A stretch of 64,000 nucleotides of DNA from Klebsiella africana (GCF_020526085.1 NZ_CP084874.1:5084001-5148000); one strand, 5' to 3'; shown: positions 19,197-31,955, counted from the stretch's first letter. A program made the numbers and translations. Notes: a model not told the origin generated them from the letters alone.

Positions 19197-21629
19197 CTAC
19201 AGCAGCTGCGCCAGGCGGTTAATATCCGACTGGATCGCCCCGGCGGTCACATCGCGCCCGGCGCCTGGCCCGCGGATCACCAGCGGATTATCGCGATACC
19301 AGCGGCTTTCGATGGCGAACACGTTATCGCACGGCAGCAGCGCCGCCAGCGGGTGCTCTTCGCGTACCGCTTCCACACCGACGCGTGCTTTGCCGTTGGC
19401 ATCAAAGCGCGCCACGTAGCGGAGCACCAGCCCCATCTCACGGGCCGCCTCCAGGCGCTGCAGCATCTGCTCGTTCAGCTCTTCGCCATTCTCAAAGAAG
19501 TGATCGACCGACCCCTCTTCACAGTGCGCCGGCACCAGTGATTCCACACGTACCTGATCGGGTTCGATGTCATAGCCCGCTTCCCGCGCGAGGATCACCA
19601 GCTTGCGCATCACATCCTTACCGGACAGATCGACGCGTGGATCCGGCTCGGTCAACCCCTGCTGCCACGCCTGATCCACCAGGTCGGTGAACGGCACGGT
19701 GCCATCGAACTGCAGGAACAGCCAGGAGAGCGTTCCCGAGAAGATACCGCTCAGGCCGAGGATGGTATCACCGCTGTCGATCAGGTCGCGCACCGTATGG
19801 TTCACCGGCAAGCCGGCACCCACGGTGGCGTTATACAACCAGTGGCGCCCCGTCTTCTCAAACGCATCGTGGATCTGACGATATTTATCACTGCTGCTGG
19901 CGCCCGCCAGCTTGTTGGCGCTAATGACGTGGAAGCCATGGCTGGCGAAATCAAGATACTGGTCGGCCAGCTGTTCGCTGGCGGTGACGTCCAGCACCAC
20001 TAAATCATCGTACGGGTGCGCACGCATCCACAGGAACAGCGACTCTTCATCCTGCTCCACCGCTTCGTCGTTAAAGAAAGCCAGCGCCCGGCTGGCGTCC
20101 AGCCCCTCGTAGTTCAGCAGGCTGCGTTTACTGTCGACTACGCCGGCGAGAATAAACTCGAAACCGGTGCGCGCCGAGAGCGTAGTTTGTTCGCGAGCGA
20201 ACAGCTCCAGCCAGCGGGAACCAATGTTCCCTTTGCCGAACAGCATCAGGCCAATACGCTTTTCGGCGCGAAACAAGGACTGATGCAGCCCCTGGATCAG
20301 GCTTTCCGTCGGCACGGCGCGCAGCACGGCCACCAGGCTGATTCCTTCTTCCGACTGCCAGGTGAACTCCACCGGCTGCCCTTTCAGCTGCTGCCAGAAA
20401 CGGTGGCAGTGCAGCGGGTTACGGGTGACTCCCGCGCCCACCATCGCCACCAGCGCCAGCTTCTGACGCAGACGCAGCTCGCCCGGCAGACCGGCTTCAT
20501 CGAGCAGTTTCAGCGCGCTGTCGGCCACCTCGGAGGTATAGCAGAACTGCAGCAGCTTACGGTCGGCATGGACGCCAACGGCTAACGGGCGCAGCTGAGC
20601 GCGTTTGAGCAGAGCGTCCAGCTCTTTATGCGCCAGTTTGAAATCGTGACCGGCCGGCACCTGGAACTCCACCAGGCAGACATCGTCATGACTGGTGACA
20701 ATCCGGGCACCAGTACCGGAGGCCAGCACGCGCTCAATACGCGTGGAGCCCTGTTCCGGCGTATAGCTGCAGCGTAACTGCAGATCGATATCGCTGGCGG
20801 AAACCGGCTGTAGCGTTCGGGCATGGAGCACCGGCGCGGCCAGGCGCGCCAGCTCACTGGCTTCGTCCAGACGCAGCAGCGGCAGCAGGCAGGCGTCTTT
20901 CACCTTGCGCGGATCCGCACTGTAGACCCCGGCGACGTCGCTCCAGATAGTGACCCGGGAGGCGCCCGCCAGCGCGCCGATCTGCGTGGCTGAGTAGTCG
21001 GAACCGTTACGGCCCAGCAGGACGGTTTCACCGGCCTGGTTGCGGGAGATAAAGCCGGTCACCACCAGACGTTTGTTAGGATGCTGCGCCATCAGCTGCT
21101 GCAGCAGTGGATAGGATAATCCTTCGTCCACCTGCGGCTGCGCGGCACGTTCTGCGCGCAGGAACGCGCGCGCGTCAAGCCAGGCGGCTTCCATACCCAG
21201 CTGGTTGAGGACCGCCGCCATCAGGCGCGCGGACCACACTTCACCATGGCCGACCACTTCCGCATAAACCGCTTCGGTGACCCCCCCGTCCAGCAGGCCA
21301 GCCAGACGCTCAAGGTCATGGATAAAAGCGGCGATCAATATATCCGCCGCGGCGGGCTCTAGCAGACCACCAATCAGCTCGGTGTGATAGCGGCGAAGCG
21401 ACTGCTGGACCTGATGCGCAGCGAGGCGATCGCTCTGGCTAAGCTTCAGCCAGCTGATCAGCTGGTTGGTGGTGCTGCCAGCGGCAGAGACGACCATCAT
21501 GTCCCCCGCCTGCGAATACTCCGTCATGATCCCCGCGACGCGCAGGTAACATTTCGCATCCGCTAAACTACTCCCACCAAATTTGTGCAGCTGACGACCC
21601 TTCGCCCCTGCCTGCGCAATCACACTCAT
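19197..21629 (-). CDS. metL: Bifunctional aspartokinase II / homoserine dehydrogenase II
   Basis: MetL catalyses the first (aspartate phosphorylation) and third steps of the route to homoserine for methionine. In the 810-aa protein the aspartokinase domain has KFGGSSLADAKCY (about residues 16-28) and GRNGSDYSAT. ACT-like regulatory regions follow. The homoserine dehydrogenase domain begins about residue 460 with LMLFGKGNIGSRWLELF and has SANKLAGAS and GLSGIFSGTLSWLF. It starts 2 bases after metB ends, in a metBL operon controlled by MetJ boxes upstream of metB. Confidence 0.97.
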   Translation of the reverse strand: MSVIAQAGAKGRQLHKFGGSSLADAKCYLRVAGIMTEYSQAGDMMVVSAAGSTTNQLISWLKLSQSDRLAAHQVQQSLRRYHTELIGGLLEPAAADILIAAFIHDLERLAGLLDGGVTEAVYAEVVGHGEVWSARLMAAVLNQLGMEAAWLDARAFLRAERAAQPQVDEGLSYPLLQQLMAQHPNKRLVVTGFISRNQAGETVLLGRNGSDYSATQIGALAGASRVTIWSDVAGVYSADPRKVKDACLLPLLRLDEASELARLAAPVLHARTLQPVSASDIDLQLRCSYTPEQGSTRIERVLASGTGARIVTSHDDVCLVEFQVPAGHDFKLAHKELDALLKRAQLRPLAVGVHADRKLLQFCYTSEVADSALKLLDEAGLPGELRLRQKLALVAMVGAGVTRNPLHCHRFWQQLKGQPVEFTWQSEEGISLVAVLRAVPTESLIQGLHQSLFRAEKRIGLMLFGKGNIGSRWLELFAREQTTLSARTGFEFILAGVVDSKRSLLNYEGLDASRALAFFNDEAVEQDEESLFLWMRAHPYDDLVVLDVTASEQLADQYLDFASHGFHVISANKLAGASSSDKYRQIHDAFEKTGRHWLYNATVGAGLPVNHTVRDLIDSGDTILGLSGIFSGTLSWLFLQFDGTVPFTDLVDQAWQQGLTEPDPRVDLSGKDVMRKLVILAREAGYDIEPDQVRVESLVPAHCEEGSVDHFFENGEELNEQMLQRLEAAREMGLVLRYVARFDANGKARVGVEAVREEHPLAALLPCDNVFAIESRWYRDNPLVIRGPGAGRDVTAGAIQSDINRLAQLL

Positions 21630-21631
21630 CT

Positions 21632-22792
21632 TTATTCCTCGTTTGCTGCCCGGAAGCCATTTTCCAGGTCGGCAATTAAATCTTCACCATCTTCAATACC
21701 GGTCGATATACGCAGGAGCGTTTCTGAAATTCCGGCGGCAGCACGCGCTTCAGGCGCCATGCCGGCATGCGTCATCGTTGCCGCATGGGAAATCAGGCTT
21801 TCAACGCCCCCCAGCGATTCCGCCAGTGTAAACAGCGACAGCCCGCTCAGGAAACGGCGCAGCGTCTGCTCGTCACCGTCAAGCTCGAAGCTTAACATCG
21901 CGCCAAAACCTTTTTGCTGACGCGCCGCAATTTCATGCCCCTGGTTTTCCGGCAGCGACGGATGATACAGCTTTTTCACCAGCGGCTGGGTTTTCAGATA
22001 CTCAACGATCGCCAGAGCATTGCGCTGCGCTACTTCCATACGTGGAGACAGCGTCCGCAAACCGCGTAGCAGCAGGTAGCTATCGAAGGCGCTGCCGGTG
22101 ACGCCAATATTATTCGCCCACCATGCCAGTTCGGTGACAGTCGCCGGATCGTTGGCAATCACCACCCCGGCCACCACATCGGAGTGGCCATTGAGGTATT
22201 TGGTACAGGAATGCAACACCAGGTCGGCGCCCAGCGCCAGCGGGTTTTGCAGCGCCGGGCTCAGGAAGGTGTTGTCCACCACGCTCACCGCCCCCGCCTC
22301 GCGCGCCAGGCCGCAGATTTTCGCAATATCCACCACCCGCAGCAATGGATTACTTGGGCTTTCCACCAGCACCAGCTTCGGTTTTTCCGCCAGCGCTGCC
22401 CGCAGTGCCTGCTCATCGTTTTGATCGACGAACTGAACACGATAGCAGCCGCGCTTCGCCAGGCTATCGAACAGACGGTAGCTGCCGCCGTAGCAGTCGT
22501 GCGGCGCCACCAGCAGATCGCCAGGTTTCAGGAACACTGTGGTCACCAGTAGGATCGCCGACATTCCGGTATTGGTCAGTACCGCACCCGCACCGCCTTC
22601 CAGTTCCGCCAGCGCGCGCTGTACGACATCGCGAGTCGGGTTGCCGCGACGGGAGTAGTCGTGGGCGCGAGGTTCATTAAAGCCGGTGAAATTATAGGTG
22701 CTGGAGAGGTGGATCGGCGGGACAACGCAACCGTACTGCTCGTCGTCATTTAAACCGCTACGCACTGCGATGGTGGCCTGTTTACGCGTCAT
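21632..22792 (-). CDS. metB: Cystathionine gamma-synthase
   Basis: MetB condenses O-succinylhomoserine with cysteine to cystathionine. The 386-aa PLP enzyme of the Cys/Met metabolism family has the cofactor lysine at residue 198 (LHSCTKYLNGHSD), RRGNPTRDV near residue 50 and the C-terminal LRISTGIED. It is the first gene of metBL and is divergent from metJ, with overlapping regulation by the MET boxes between them. Confidence 0.97.
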   Translation of the reverse strand: MTRKQATIAVRSGLNDDEQYGCVVPPIHLSSTYNFTGFNEPRAHDYSRRGNPTRDVVQRALAELEGGAGAVLTNTGMSAILLVTTVFLKPGDLLVAPHDCYGGSYRLFDSLAKRGCYRVQFVDQNDEQALRAALAEKPKLVLVESPSNPLLRVVDIAKICGLAREAGAVSVVDNTFLSPALQNPLALGADLVLHSCTKYLNGHSDVVAGVVIANDPATVTELAWWANNIGVTGSAFDSYLLLRGLRTLSPRMEVAQRNALAIVEYLKTQPLVKKLYHPSLPENQGHEIAARQQKGFGAMLSFELDGDEQTLRRFLSGLSLFTLAESLGGVESLISHAATMTHAGMAPEARAAAGISETLLRISTGIEDGEDLIADLENGFRAANEE

Positions 22793-22854
22793 GTTGGGAA
22801 GTTCCTGGGCTGAGTCGGTGAAAAGTCAGGCTCCAGAGTAATCATTGTCACAAT

Positions 22855-22902
22855 AGACGTCAATACATCTGGACATCTAAACTTCTTTGCGTATAGATTG
22901 AG
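22855..22902. promoter_or_regulatory. MetJ operator array between metB and metJ
   Basis: Six contiguous 8-mers can be read as MET boxes: AGACGTCA, ATACATCT, GGACATCT, AAACTTCT, TTGCGTAT and AGATTGAG. The first three or four are close to AGACGTCT and the last are degenerate. The array lies between the divergent metBL and metJ genes and should mediate methionine repression of both. Confidence 0.85.
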
Positions 22903-23059
22903 CAAAGTGCAAATAGCCGTTAAAATTATATGCATTAGCGCACGTCGGCGGCGGCTTATCTCATGTCAGAAAGCCCGCGCATACGGTAAACTACGCGCAA
23001 TTATAGCCCGGGCGGAATATTCTGGCCCTTCACTAATAAACAGAGGATTAAGGTATCTC

Positions 23060-23377
23060 ATGGCTGAATGGAGCGGCGAATATATCAGCCCATACGCTGA
23101 GCACGGTAAGAAGAGTGAACAAGTAAAGAAAATTACGGTTTCCATTCCTCTGAAGGTGTTAAAAATCCTCACCGATGAACGCACGCGTCGTCAGGTGAAT
23201 AACCTGCGTCACGCGACCAACAGCGAGCTGCTGTGCGAAGCGTTTTTGCATGCCTTTACCGGACAACCGTTGCCTAACGATGAAGACCTGCGTAAAGAGC
23301 GCAGCGATGAGATCCCGGAAGCGGCGAAAGCGATTATGCGTGAACTGGGAATCGACCCGGATACGTGGGAATACTGA
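23060..23377 (+). CDS. metJ: Methionine repressor MetJ
   Basis: MetJ is a ribbon-helix-helix repressor that uses S-adenosylmethionine as corepressor and controls the methionine regulon. The 105-aa protein has the DNA-contacting beta ribbon [12 protein letters not shown] (about residues 22-33) and [16 protein letters not shown]. The start at 23060 (MAEWSGEY), after an AGAGGATTAAGG ribosome site, gives exactly the family length. The open frame back to 22898 covers the operator region. It is divergent from metBL. Confidence 0.97.
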   Translation: MAEWSGEYISPYAEHGKKSEQVKKITVSIPLKVLKILTDERTRRQVNNLRHATNSELLCEAFLHAFTGQPLPNDEDLRKERSDEIPEAAKAIMRELGIDPDTWEY

Positions 23378-23383
23378 GACGAT

Positions 23384-23416
23384 AAAAAGGGCGGAATAAT
23401 CTTCCGCCCTTTTTTC
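23384..23416 (+). terminator. Terminator of metJ
   Basis: The stem AAAGGGCGGA/TCCGCCCTTT is followed by a T-run immediately after the metJ stop codon. Confidence 0.88.
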
Positions 23417-23443
23417 TTTCCCGCCCAGGCAGGCGAGAGAAAC

Positions 23444-23470
23444 AAAAAAGCCGCCCTGAGGCGGCTTCTT
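23444..23470 (-). terminator. Terminator of rpmE
   Basis: On the minus strand the stem AAGCCGCC-TCAG-GGCGGCTT is followed by a T-run just beyond the rpmE stop codon. Confidence 0.85.
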
Positions 23471-23478
23471 CTGGCAAC

Positions 23479-23700
<222 letters not shown>

Positions 23701-23829
23701 TCAGTTAAGGCCGCGTCGCTCTTCCAGCCCTAACGCCAGACACCACGCGATATTAGTAATTTCCCGTCGCCTTCTACGCTGCTGACAGCGTGAAGCACGC
23801 GGTAATGGTCAATCTTCAATGCGATATAA

Positions 23830-26139
<2,310 letters not shown>

Positions 26140-26289
26140 GGCTTCTCTTGCGAGCCGGATCGAAAAATTCAACAAGCATCACGTTTTTCATGAAAATTCT
26201 GTAACTCACTGCTGCGACTATCTGATAAAAATGATGCAGCAGTTAGCGCCCAAGGGAAATGCCAGCGCCATTCAGCGAGGAGAAACCAG

Positions 26290-27318
26290 GTGAAGCCCAA
26301 AAAACAAGTGGTTGCCGCCACCATGAAAGACGTCGCCCTCAAGGCAAACGTTTCCACGGCAACCGTGTCCCGAGCGTTGATGAACCCTGATAAGGTGTCG
26401 CAAGCCACCCGTAACCGGGTCGAGCAGGCGGCGCTGGAAGTCGGCTATTTACCGCAGTCGCTCGGGCGTAATATGAAGCGCAACGAATCGCGAACGATCC
26501 TCGTGATCGTTCCGGATATCTGCGATCCCTTTTTTAGTGAAGTCATCCGCGGTATTGAAGTCACTGCCGCCGAGCACGGCTATCTGGTGTTAATCGGCGA
26601 TTGCGCCCACCAGAACCAGAAAGAAAAAACCTTTATTGACCTTATCATCACCAAGCAGATCGACGGTATGGTGCTGCTCAGTTCGCGCCTGCCGTTCGAC
26701 GCCAGCGTGGAAGAGCAGCGCAATTTGCCGCCGATGGTCATGTCGAACGAGTTCGCGCCGGAGCTGGAGCTGCCCACCGTCCACATCGATAACCTGACGG
26801 CAGCCTTTAACGCGGTGAACTATCTCCACGAGCTGGGACACCAGCGTATCGGCTGTATCGCCGGCCCGGAAGATATGCCGCTGTGCCATTATCGCCTGCA
26901 GGGTTACGTGCAGGCGCTGCGCCGCAGCGGTATCACCGTCGATCCACACTATATTGCTCGCGGCAACTTTACCTTCGAAGCCGGTGCCAACGCGCTGGAG
27001 CAGTTGCTGGCGCAGCCGGTGCCGCCGACCGCCGTCTTCTGCCATAGCGATGTGATGGCGCTGGGCGCCTTATCGCTGGCGAAACGCCGCGGCCTGAAGG
27101 TGCCGGACGACTTGTCAATTGTCGGCTTCGATAACATCGCGTTGTCTGAATTTTGCGACCCGCCGTTGACCACGGTTTCACAGCCACGGTTTGATATCGG
27201 CCGTGAAGGAATGCTGCTATTACTGGAGCAAATGCAGGGGCATAACGTGAACAGCGGCTCGCGTCTGCTCGATTGCGAACTGATTGTTCGCGGCAGTACG
27301 CAAAAAATCAGACGATAA
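26290..27318 (+). CDS. cytR: Nucleoside-responsive LacI-family repressor CytR
   Basis: CytR represses nucleoside uptake and catabolism genes, together with CRP, and is induced by cytidine. The 342-aa protein begins at a GTG codon and has the LacI helix-turn-helix at residues about 11-30 (ATMKDVALKANVSTATVSRA) and a periplasmic-binding-like effector domain. Position between priA and ftsN is as in E. coli. In the 150-base gap before it, no gene was seen. Confidence 0.96.
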   Translation: MKPKKQVVAATMKDVALKANVSTATVSRALMNPDKVSQATRNRVEQAALEVGYLPQSLGRNMKRNESRTILVIVPDICDPFFSEVIRGIEVTAAEHGYLVLIGDCAHQNQKEKTFIDLIITKQIDGMVLLSSRLPFDASVEEQRNLPPMVMSNEFAPELELPTVHIDNLTAAFNAVNYLHELGHQRIGCIAGPEDMPLCHYRLQGYVQALRRSGITVDPHYIARGNFTFEAGANALEQLLAQPVPPTAVFCHSDVMALGALSLAKRRGLKVPDDLSIVGFDNIALSEFCDPPLTTVSQPRFDIGREGMLLLLEQMQGHNVNSGSRLLDCELIVRGSTQKIRR

Positions 27319-27411
27319 CCATCAGGCTTTCGGGCCTGCTCTTCTGGTCAAAGGCCCGCCGCTTAAGTAACATGGCGGGCTGACGAACGAATATAAGACA
27401 GCGAAACGATA

Positions 27412-28377
27412 GTGGCACAACGAGATTATGTACGCCGCAGCCAACCGGCTTCTTCGCGGCGCAAAAAGAGCACGACCCGAAGCTCAAGGAATAAGCAAAG
27501 CAGCCTTCCGGCGATTTCACCGGCGATGGTGGCGATCGCGGCGGCTGTGCTGGTGGCCTTTATCGGTGGCCTCTATTTCATTACGCATCATAAGAAAGAA
27601 GAAGCGGAAGCGATGCAAAATCGCCAGGCCGCCGGCAACGGCTTGCCGCCCAAACCGGAAGAGCGCTGGCGCTATATTAAAGAGCTGGAAAGCCGTCAGC
27701 CTGGCGTCCGTGCGCCGACCGAACCGACCGCCGGTGGCGAAGTCATGAAACCGGAACAGCTGACCGACGAGCAGCGCCAGCTGCTCGCCCAGATGCAGGC
27801 CGATATGCGCCAGCAGCCGACCCAGCTGACCGAAGTGCCGTGGAACGAACAAACGCCGGCGCAGCGCCAGCAGACGCTTCAGCGTCAGCGTTTAGCGCAG
27901 CAACAGCAGCAGGCGCAGCAGCAACAGTGGACGCAAACTCAGCCGCAGACCGTCCAACAGCAGCCGCGCGTTCAGCAGCCGAAGCCGGTTCAGCAGCAAC
28001 AGCCGAAGCAGACCGCGTCAAACCAGCAGCCGTACCAGGATCTGCTGCAGACGCCGGCGCATACCAATACCACGCAGCCGCGTACCCAGGCCGCGGCGCC
28101 GGTAACTCGGGTGGAAGAAGCGCCGAAAACCACCGCCGAGAAGAAAGACGATCGTAGCTGGATGATCCAGTGCGGCTCCTTTAAGGGCGCCGAGCAGGCC
28201 GAAACCGTCCGTGCTCAGCTGGCTTTCGAAGGGTTTGCTTCGCACATTACCACCAACAATGGTTGGAACCGCGTGGTCATTGGCCCGCTGAAAGGCAAAG
28301 AAAGCGCCAACGAGATGATCACTCGCCTGAAGATGGCTGGTCACGCGAACTGCATTCGTCTCGCCGCCAGGGGTTGA
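27412..28377 (+). CDS. ftsN: Cell division protein FtsN
   Basis: FtsN triggers septal peptidoglycan synthesis by activating FtsA and FtsQLB/FtsWI, and binds denuded glycan at the septum. The 321-aa bitopic protein starts at a GTG codon ([10 protein letters not shown]). It has a short basic cytoplasmic part, one membrane helix (about residues 36-55), helical segments with the conserved [10 protein letters not shown], a long Gln/Pro-rich linker (about residues 150-235) and a C-terminal SPOR domain (from about residue 245, [15 protein letters not shown]). The -35 element of the hslVU heat-shock promoter overlaps its stop codon. Confidence 0.96.
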   Translation: MAQRDYVRRSQPASSRRKKSTTRSSRNKQSSLPAISPAMVAIAAAVLVAFIGGLYFITHHKKEEAEAMQNRQAAGNGLPPKPEERWRYIKELESRQPGVRAPTEPTAGGEVMKPEQLTDEQRQLLAQMQADMRQQPTQLTEVPWNEQTPAQRQQTLQRQRLAQQQQQAQQQQWTQTQPQTVQQQPRVQQPKPVQQQQPKQTASNQQPYQDLLQTPAHTNTTQPRTQAAAPVTRVEEAPKTTAEKKDDRSWMIQCGSFKGAEQAETVRAQLAFEGFASHITTNNGWNRVVIGPLKGKESANEMITRLKMAGHANCIRLAARG

Positions 28378-28401
28378 AACCCTCAAAATCCCCCCCATCT
28401 A
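28374..28401 (+). promoter_or_regulatory. Sigma-32 (heat-shock) promoter of hslVU
   Basis: TTGAAAC (28374-28380) and CCCCATCTA (28393-28401) match the sigma-32 -35 (CTTGAA) and -10 (CCCCATnTA) elements, with near-standard spacing. The sequence is almost the same as the E. coli hslVU promoter, and the -35 overlaps the ftsN stop codon. Confidence 0.85.
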
Positions 28402-28412
28402 TAATTGCATTC

Positions 28413-28435
28413 GGCCCCGCGAACAGCGCGGGGCC
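28413..28435 (+). promoter_or_regulatory. 5'UTR stem-loop of hslVU mRNA
   Basis: A perfect nine-pair stem GGCCCCGCG/CGCGGGGCC with a five-base loop lies in the hslV leader without a T-run. A leader stem-loop at the same place in E. coli is known to stabilise the hslVU mRNA, so the same role is likely. Confidence 0.7.
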
Positions 28436-28468
28436 CCTGTTCCGCTTTTGCAACCAAGGGGTCTGCTC

Positions 28469-28999
28469 GTGACTACAATTGTAAGTGTTCGCCGTAACGG
28501 CCATGTTGTTATTGCCGGTGATGGCCAGGCCACGCTGGGCAACACCGTGATGAAGGGCAATGTGAAAAAAGTGCGTCGTCTGTACAACGACAAAGTAATT
28601 GCCGGTTTCGCTGGCGGCACTGCTGACGCCTTCACGCTGTTCGAACTGTTTGAACGTAAACTGGAAATGCACCAGGGCCATCTGGTGAAGGCCGCCGTTG
28701 AGCTGGCCAAAGACTGGCGAACCGATCGGATGTTGCGCAAGCTGGAAGCGCTGCTGGCCGTCGCGGACGAAAACGCGTCGCTTATCATCACCGGTAACGG
28801 CGACGTGGTACAGCCAGAAAACGATTTGATTGCTATCGGCTCCGGCGGTCCTTACGCCCAGGCCGCGGCCCGCGCGCTGCTTGAAAACACCGATATGGGC
28901 GCGCGCGACATCGCCGAGAAAGCGTTGGATATTGCAGGTGATATCTGCATCTATACCAACCATTTCCACACCATCGAAGAATTACCTTCTAAAGCGTAA
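28469..28999 (+). CDS. hslV: ATP-dependent protease peptidase subunit HslV
   Basis: HslV (ClpQ) forms the proteasome-like double hexamer that degrades proteins unfolded by HslU. The 176-aa protein starts at GTG. After removal of the first residue, the N-terminal threonine of [10 protein letters not shown] is the nucleophile, and a catalytic lysine is in GNVKKVRR. The [11 protein letters not shown] segment is typical. It is followed 9 bases later by hslU. An in-frame ATG at 28448 would bury the catalytic threonine and is rejected. Confidence 0.97.
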   Translation: MTTIVSVRRNGHVVIAGDGQATLGNTVMKGNVKKVRRLYNDKVIAGFAGGTADAFTLFELFERKLEMHQGHLVKAAVELAKDWRTDRMLRKLEALLAVADENASLIITGNGDVVQPENDLIAIGSGGPYAQAAARALLENTDMGARDIAEKALDIAGDICIYTNHFHTIEELPSKA

Positions 29000-29008
29000 G
29001 GATCTCCC

Positions 29009-30343
29009 ATGTCTGAAATGACCCCACGCGAAATTGTCAGCGAACTGGACAAACACATTATCGGTCAGGACGCCGCCAAGCGTTCTGTTGCTATCGCTCT
29101 GCGTAACCGCTGGCGCCGGATGCAGCTTAACGAAGAGCTGCGTCATGAAGTCACGCCGAAAAACATTCTGATGATCGGCCCAACCGGCGTTGGTAAAACC
29201 GAAATCGCCCGTCGTCTGGCGAAACTGGCCAACGCGCCGTTTATTAAAGTTGAAGCGACCAAGTTCACCGAAGTGGGCTATGTCGGTAAAGAAGTGGATT
29301 CTATCATCCGCGATCTGACCGACGCGGCGATCAAAATGGTTCGCATGCAGTCCATCGATAAAAACCGTTACCGCGCGGAAGAGCTGGCGGAAGAGCGCGT
29401 GCTTGACGTGCTGATCCCTCCGGCAAAAAACAACTGGGGCCAGGCTGAACAGCCGCAGGAACCGTCTGCAGCGCGCCAGGCGTTCCGCAAGAAACTGCGT
29501 GAAGGCCAGCTGGACGATAAAGAGATCGAAATCGATCTTGCTGCGGCACCAATGGGCGTTGAAATCATGTCCCCTCCGGGCATGGAAGAGATGACCAGCC
29601 AGCTGCAGTCCATGTTCCAGAACCTCGGTGGCCAGAAGCAGAAACCGCGTAAGCTGAAAATCAAAGACGCCATGAAGCTGCTGATTGAAGAAGAAGCGGC
29701 CAAACTGGTCAATCCGGAAGAGCTGAAGCAGGAAGCCATCGACGCTGTAGAGCAGCACGGTATCGTCTTTATCGACGAAATCGACAAAATCTGTAAGCGC
29801 GGCGGCAACACCTCCGGCCCGGACGTGTCTCGCGAAGGCGTACAGCGCGACCTGCTGCCGCTGGTGGAAGGCTGCACCGTCTCCACCAAGCACGGGATGG
29901 TCAAGACCGACCACATCCTGTTTATCGCCTCCGGCGCGTTCCAGGTGGCCAGTCCGTCCGATCTGATCCCGGAACTGCAGGGGCGTCTGCCGATCCGCGT
30001 TGAGCTGAAAGCGCTGACCACCCAGGACTTCGAGCGCATCCTGACCGAGCCGAATGCCTCCATCACCGTGCAGTACAAGGCGCTGATGGCGACCGAAGGG
30101 GTGAATATCGAATTCACCGAAGACGGTATCAAGCGCATCGCCCAGGCTGCATGGCAGGTAAACGAAACCACCGAGAACATCGGTGCGCGTCGCCTGCACA
30201 CCGTGCTGGAGCGCCTGGTGGAAGATATTTCCTATGATGCCAGCGAGATGAACGGCCAGACCGTCACTATTGATGCCGAATATGTGAGTAAACACCTGGA
30301 TGTTCTGGTGGCAGATGAAGATCTGAGCCGTTTTATCCTATAA
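29009..30343 (+). CDS. hslU: HslU ATPase/unfoldase subunit
   Basis: HslU (ClpY) is the hexameric AAA+ unfoldase that feeds HslV. The 444-aa protein has Walker [15 protein letters not shown] (near residue 57), the GYVGKEVDS pore loop (near 91), an inserted I-domain (about residues 110-240), Walker [11 protein letters not shown] (near 252) and the C-terminal RFIL tail that inserts into HslV. It is in an operon with hslV. Confidence 0.98.
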   Translation: MSEMTPREIVSELDKHIIGQDAAKRSVAIALRNRWRRMQLNEELRHEVTPKNILMIGPTGVGKTEIARRLAKLANAPFIKVEATKFTEVGYVGKEVDSIIRDLTDAAIKMVRMQSIDKNRYRAEELAEERVLDVLIPPAKNNWGQAEQPQEPSAARQAFRKKLREGQLDDKEIEIDLAAAPMGVEIMSPPGMEEMTSQLQSMFQNLGGQKQKPRKLKIKDAMKLLIEEEAAKLVNPEELKQEAIDAVEQHGIVFIDEIDKICKRGGNTSGPDVSREGVQRDLLPLVEGCTVSTKHGMVKTDHILFIASGAFQVASPSDLIPELQGRLPIRVELKALTTQDFERILTEPNASITVQYKALMATEGVNIEFTEDGIKRIAQAAWQVNETTENIGARRLHTVLERLVEDISYDASEMNGQTVTIDAEYVSKHLDVLVADEDLSRFIL

Positions 30344-30372
30344 TCCGGTGCAATGCATTTTCATCACTGTTG

Positions 30373-30397
30373 ATGGGGGCTATAGCCCCCATTTTTA
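30373..30397 (+). terminator. Terminator of hslVU
   Basis: The perfect stem ATGGGGGC-TATA-GCCCCCAT followed by TTTTT lies 30 bases after the hslU stop and just before menA. Confidence 0.82.
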
Positions 30398-30412
30398 TTG
30401 GCTAAAATAACT

Positions 30413-31333
30413 ATGACTGATATCAGCCGTTCACAGGCGTGGCTGGAAAGCTTGCGTCCTAAAACGTTACCGTTGGCATTTGCCGCGATTATTGTTGGCA
30501 CTACCCTGGCCTGGGAACAGGGCCATTTTGATCCCTGGGTCGCCCTGCTGGCGCTGATCACCGCCGGCTTGCTGCAAATTCTTTCCAACCTGGCTAATGA
30601 CTATGGCGACGCGGTCAAAGGGAGCGACAAACCGGATCGCATCGGGCCGCTGCGCGGCATGCAGAAAGGGGTGATAACCCCCCAGCAGATGAAGCGGGCC
30701 CTGATCGTCACCGTCGTGCTGATCTGTCTGTTTGGTCTGGCGCTGCTGTGCGCCGCCTGGCAGAGCGTCGGCGATTTCATCGGCTTCCTCGCCCTGGGTG
30801 GCCTGTCTATCGTGGCCGCCATCACCTACACGGTAGGCACCCGTCCGTATGGATATATTGGTCTGGGTGATATCTCAGTACTCGTTTTCTTCGGCTGGCT
30901 GAGCGTCCTCGGCAGCTGGTATCTGCAAGCCCATAATGTGGAAGCGGCCATTTTTCTGCCGGCGACGGCCTGCGGTTTACTGGCGACCGCCGTGCTGAAC
31001 ATCAATAACCTGCGTGATATCGACAGCGACCGGCAGAACGGGAAGAACACCCTCGCCGTGCGCCTGGGCCCGGTCAATGCCCGCCGCTATCATGCCTGCC
31101 TGTTACTCGGCGCCCTGCTGTGTCTGGCGCTGTTTAACCTGCTGGCGCTACATTCAGTCTGGGGCTGGCTGTTTATTCTCGCCACACCGCTGCTGGTGAA
31201 ACAGGCGCGCTACGTCCTGCGCGAATCCGATCCGGTGGCGATGCGCCCGATGCTCGAAAAGACGGTCAAAGGCGCTTTACTGACCAACCTGCTGTTTGTT
31301 ATCGGAATTATTGCCAGTAAGCTGATGGCTTAA
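30413..31333 (+). CDS. menA: 1,4-Dihydroxy-2-naphthoate polyprenyltransferase
   Basis: MenA attaches the octaprenyl chain to dihydroxynaphthoate, making demethylmenaquinone at the inner membrane. The 306-aa protein has about eight or nine membrane helices and the two Asp-rich prenyl-diphosphate motifs: SNLANDYGDAVKGSDKPDR near residue 65 and NINNLRDIDSDRQNGKNT near 200. The ATG at 30413 gives the E. coli-like N-terminus (MTDISRSQAWLESLRPKT). A TTG 15 bases upstream is in frame. Neither has a strong ribosome site, so the start is moderately certain. Confidence 0.93.
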   Translation: MTDISRSQAWLESLRPKTLPLAFAAIIVGTTLAWEQGHFDPWVALLALITAGLLQILSNLANDYGDAVKGSDKPDRIGPLRGMQKGVITPQQMKRALIVTVVLICLFGLALLCAAWQSVGDFIGFLALGGLSIVAAITYTVGTRPYGYIGLGDISVLVFFGWLSVLGSWYLQAHNVEAAIFLPATACGLLATAVLNINNLRDIDSDRQNGKNTLAVRLGPVNARRYHACLLLGALLCLALFNLLALHSVWGWLFILATPLLVKQARYVLRESDPVAMRPMLEKTVKGALLTNLLFVIGIIASKLMA

Positions 31334-31425
31334 CTGACAAATATCAATTAACAATTGATGATTTTGCCAACAATGCGATTCGCGGGATATACTAAAAACT
31401 CTCGCAGCAACTGAACGTTAAGCCT

Positions 31426-31911
31426 ATGAAATACGATACTTCCGAGCTTTGTGACATCTACCAGGAAGATGTCAACGTCGTGGAACCGCTGTTCTCTAAC
31501 TTTGGAGGACGGTCGTCGTTTGGTGGACAGATCATTACGGTTAAATGTTTCGAGGATAACGGGTTGCTCTACGATCTGCTCGAGCAGAATGGCCGTGGTC
31601 ATATTCTCCTGATCGACGGCGGCGGCTCAGTACGACGCGCGTTAATTGACGCAGACCTGGCGCGTCTGGCCGTCCAGAATGAATGGGAAGGGTTGGTGGT
31701 CTATGGCGCGGTGCGCCAGGTTGACGACCTTGAGGAACTGGACATTGGTATTCAGGCGCTGGCGGCTATTCCGGTCGGCGCGGCTGGCGAAGGCATCGGC
31801 GAAAGCGACGTGCGCGTCAATTTCGGCGGGGTGACCTTCTTCTCCGGCGACCATTTGTATGCCGATAACACCGGGATGATCCTCTCGGAAGACCCGCTGG
31901 ATATCGAATAA
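31426..31911 (+). CDS. rraA: Regulator of ribonuclease activity A
   Basis: RraA binds RNase E and inhibits its endonucleolytic activity, and also binds RNA helicases. The 161-aa protein forms a trimeric ring and is recognised by [21 protein letters not shown] and by [27 protein letters not shown] and [15 protein letters not shown]. It lies 92 bases after menA and ends at a terminator shared with pfkA. In E. coli zapB and glpFKX follow; here pfkA does. Confidence 0.95.
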   Translation: MKYDTSELCDIYQEDVNVVEPLFSNFGGRSSFGGQIITVKCFEDNGLLYDLLEQNGRGHILLIDGGGSVRRALIDADLARLAVQNEWEGLVVYGAVRQVDDLEELDIGIQALAAIPVGAAGEGIGESDVRVNFGGVTFFSGDHLYADNTGMILSEDPLDIE

Positions 31912-31922
31912 ACCTTCCGCCA

Positions 31923-31955
31923 TAAAAAAGGCCTTCTCCATGAGAAGGCCTTTTG
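31923..31955. terminator. Bidirectional terminator between rraA and pfkA
   Basis: The stem AAAGGCCTTCTC/GAGAAGGCCTTT is flanked by A- and T-runs and serves both convergent genes. Confidence 0.88.

Noticed and set aside
28982..30295. A 437-codon minus-strand ORF opposite hslU
   Set aside because: It is the complementary-frame shadow of hslU, whose motifs and neighbours are unambiguous.
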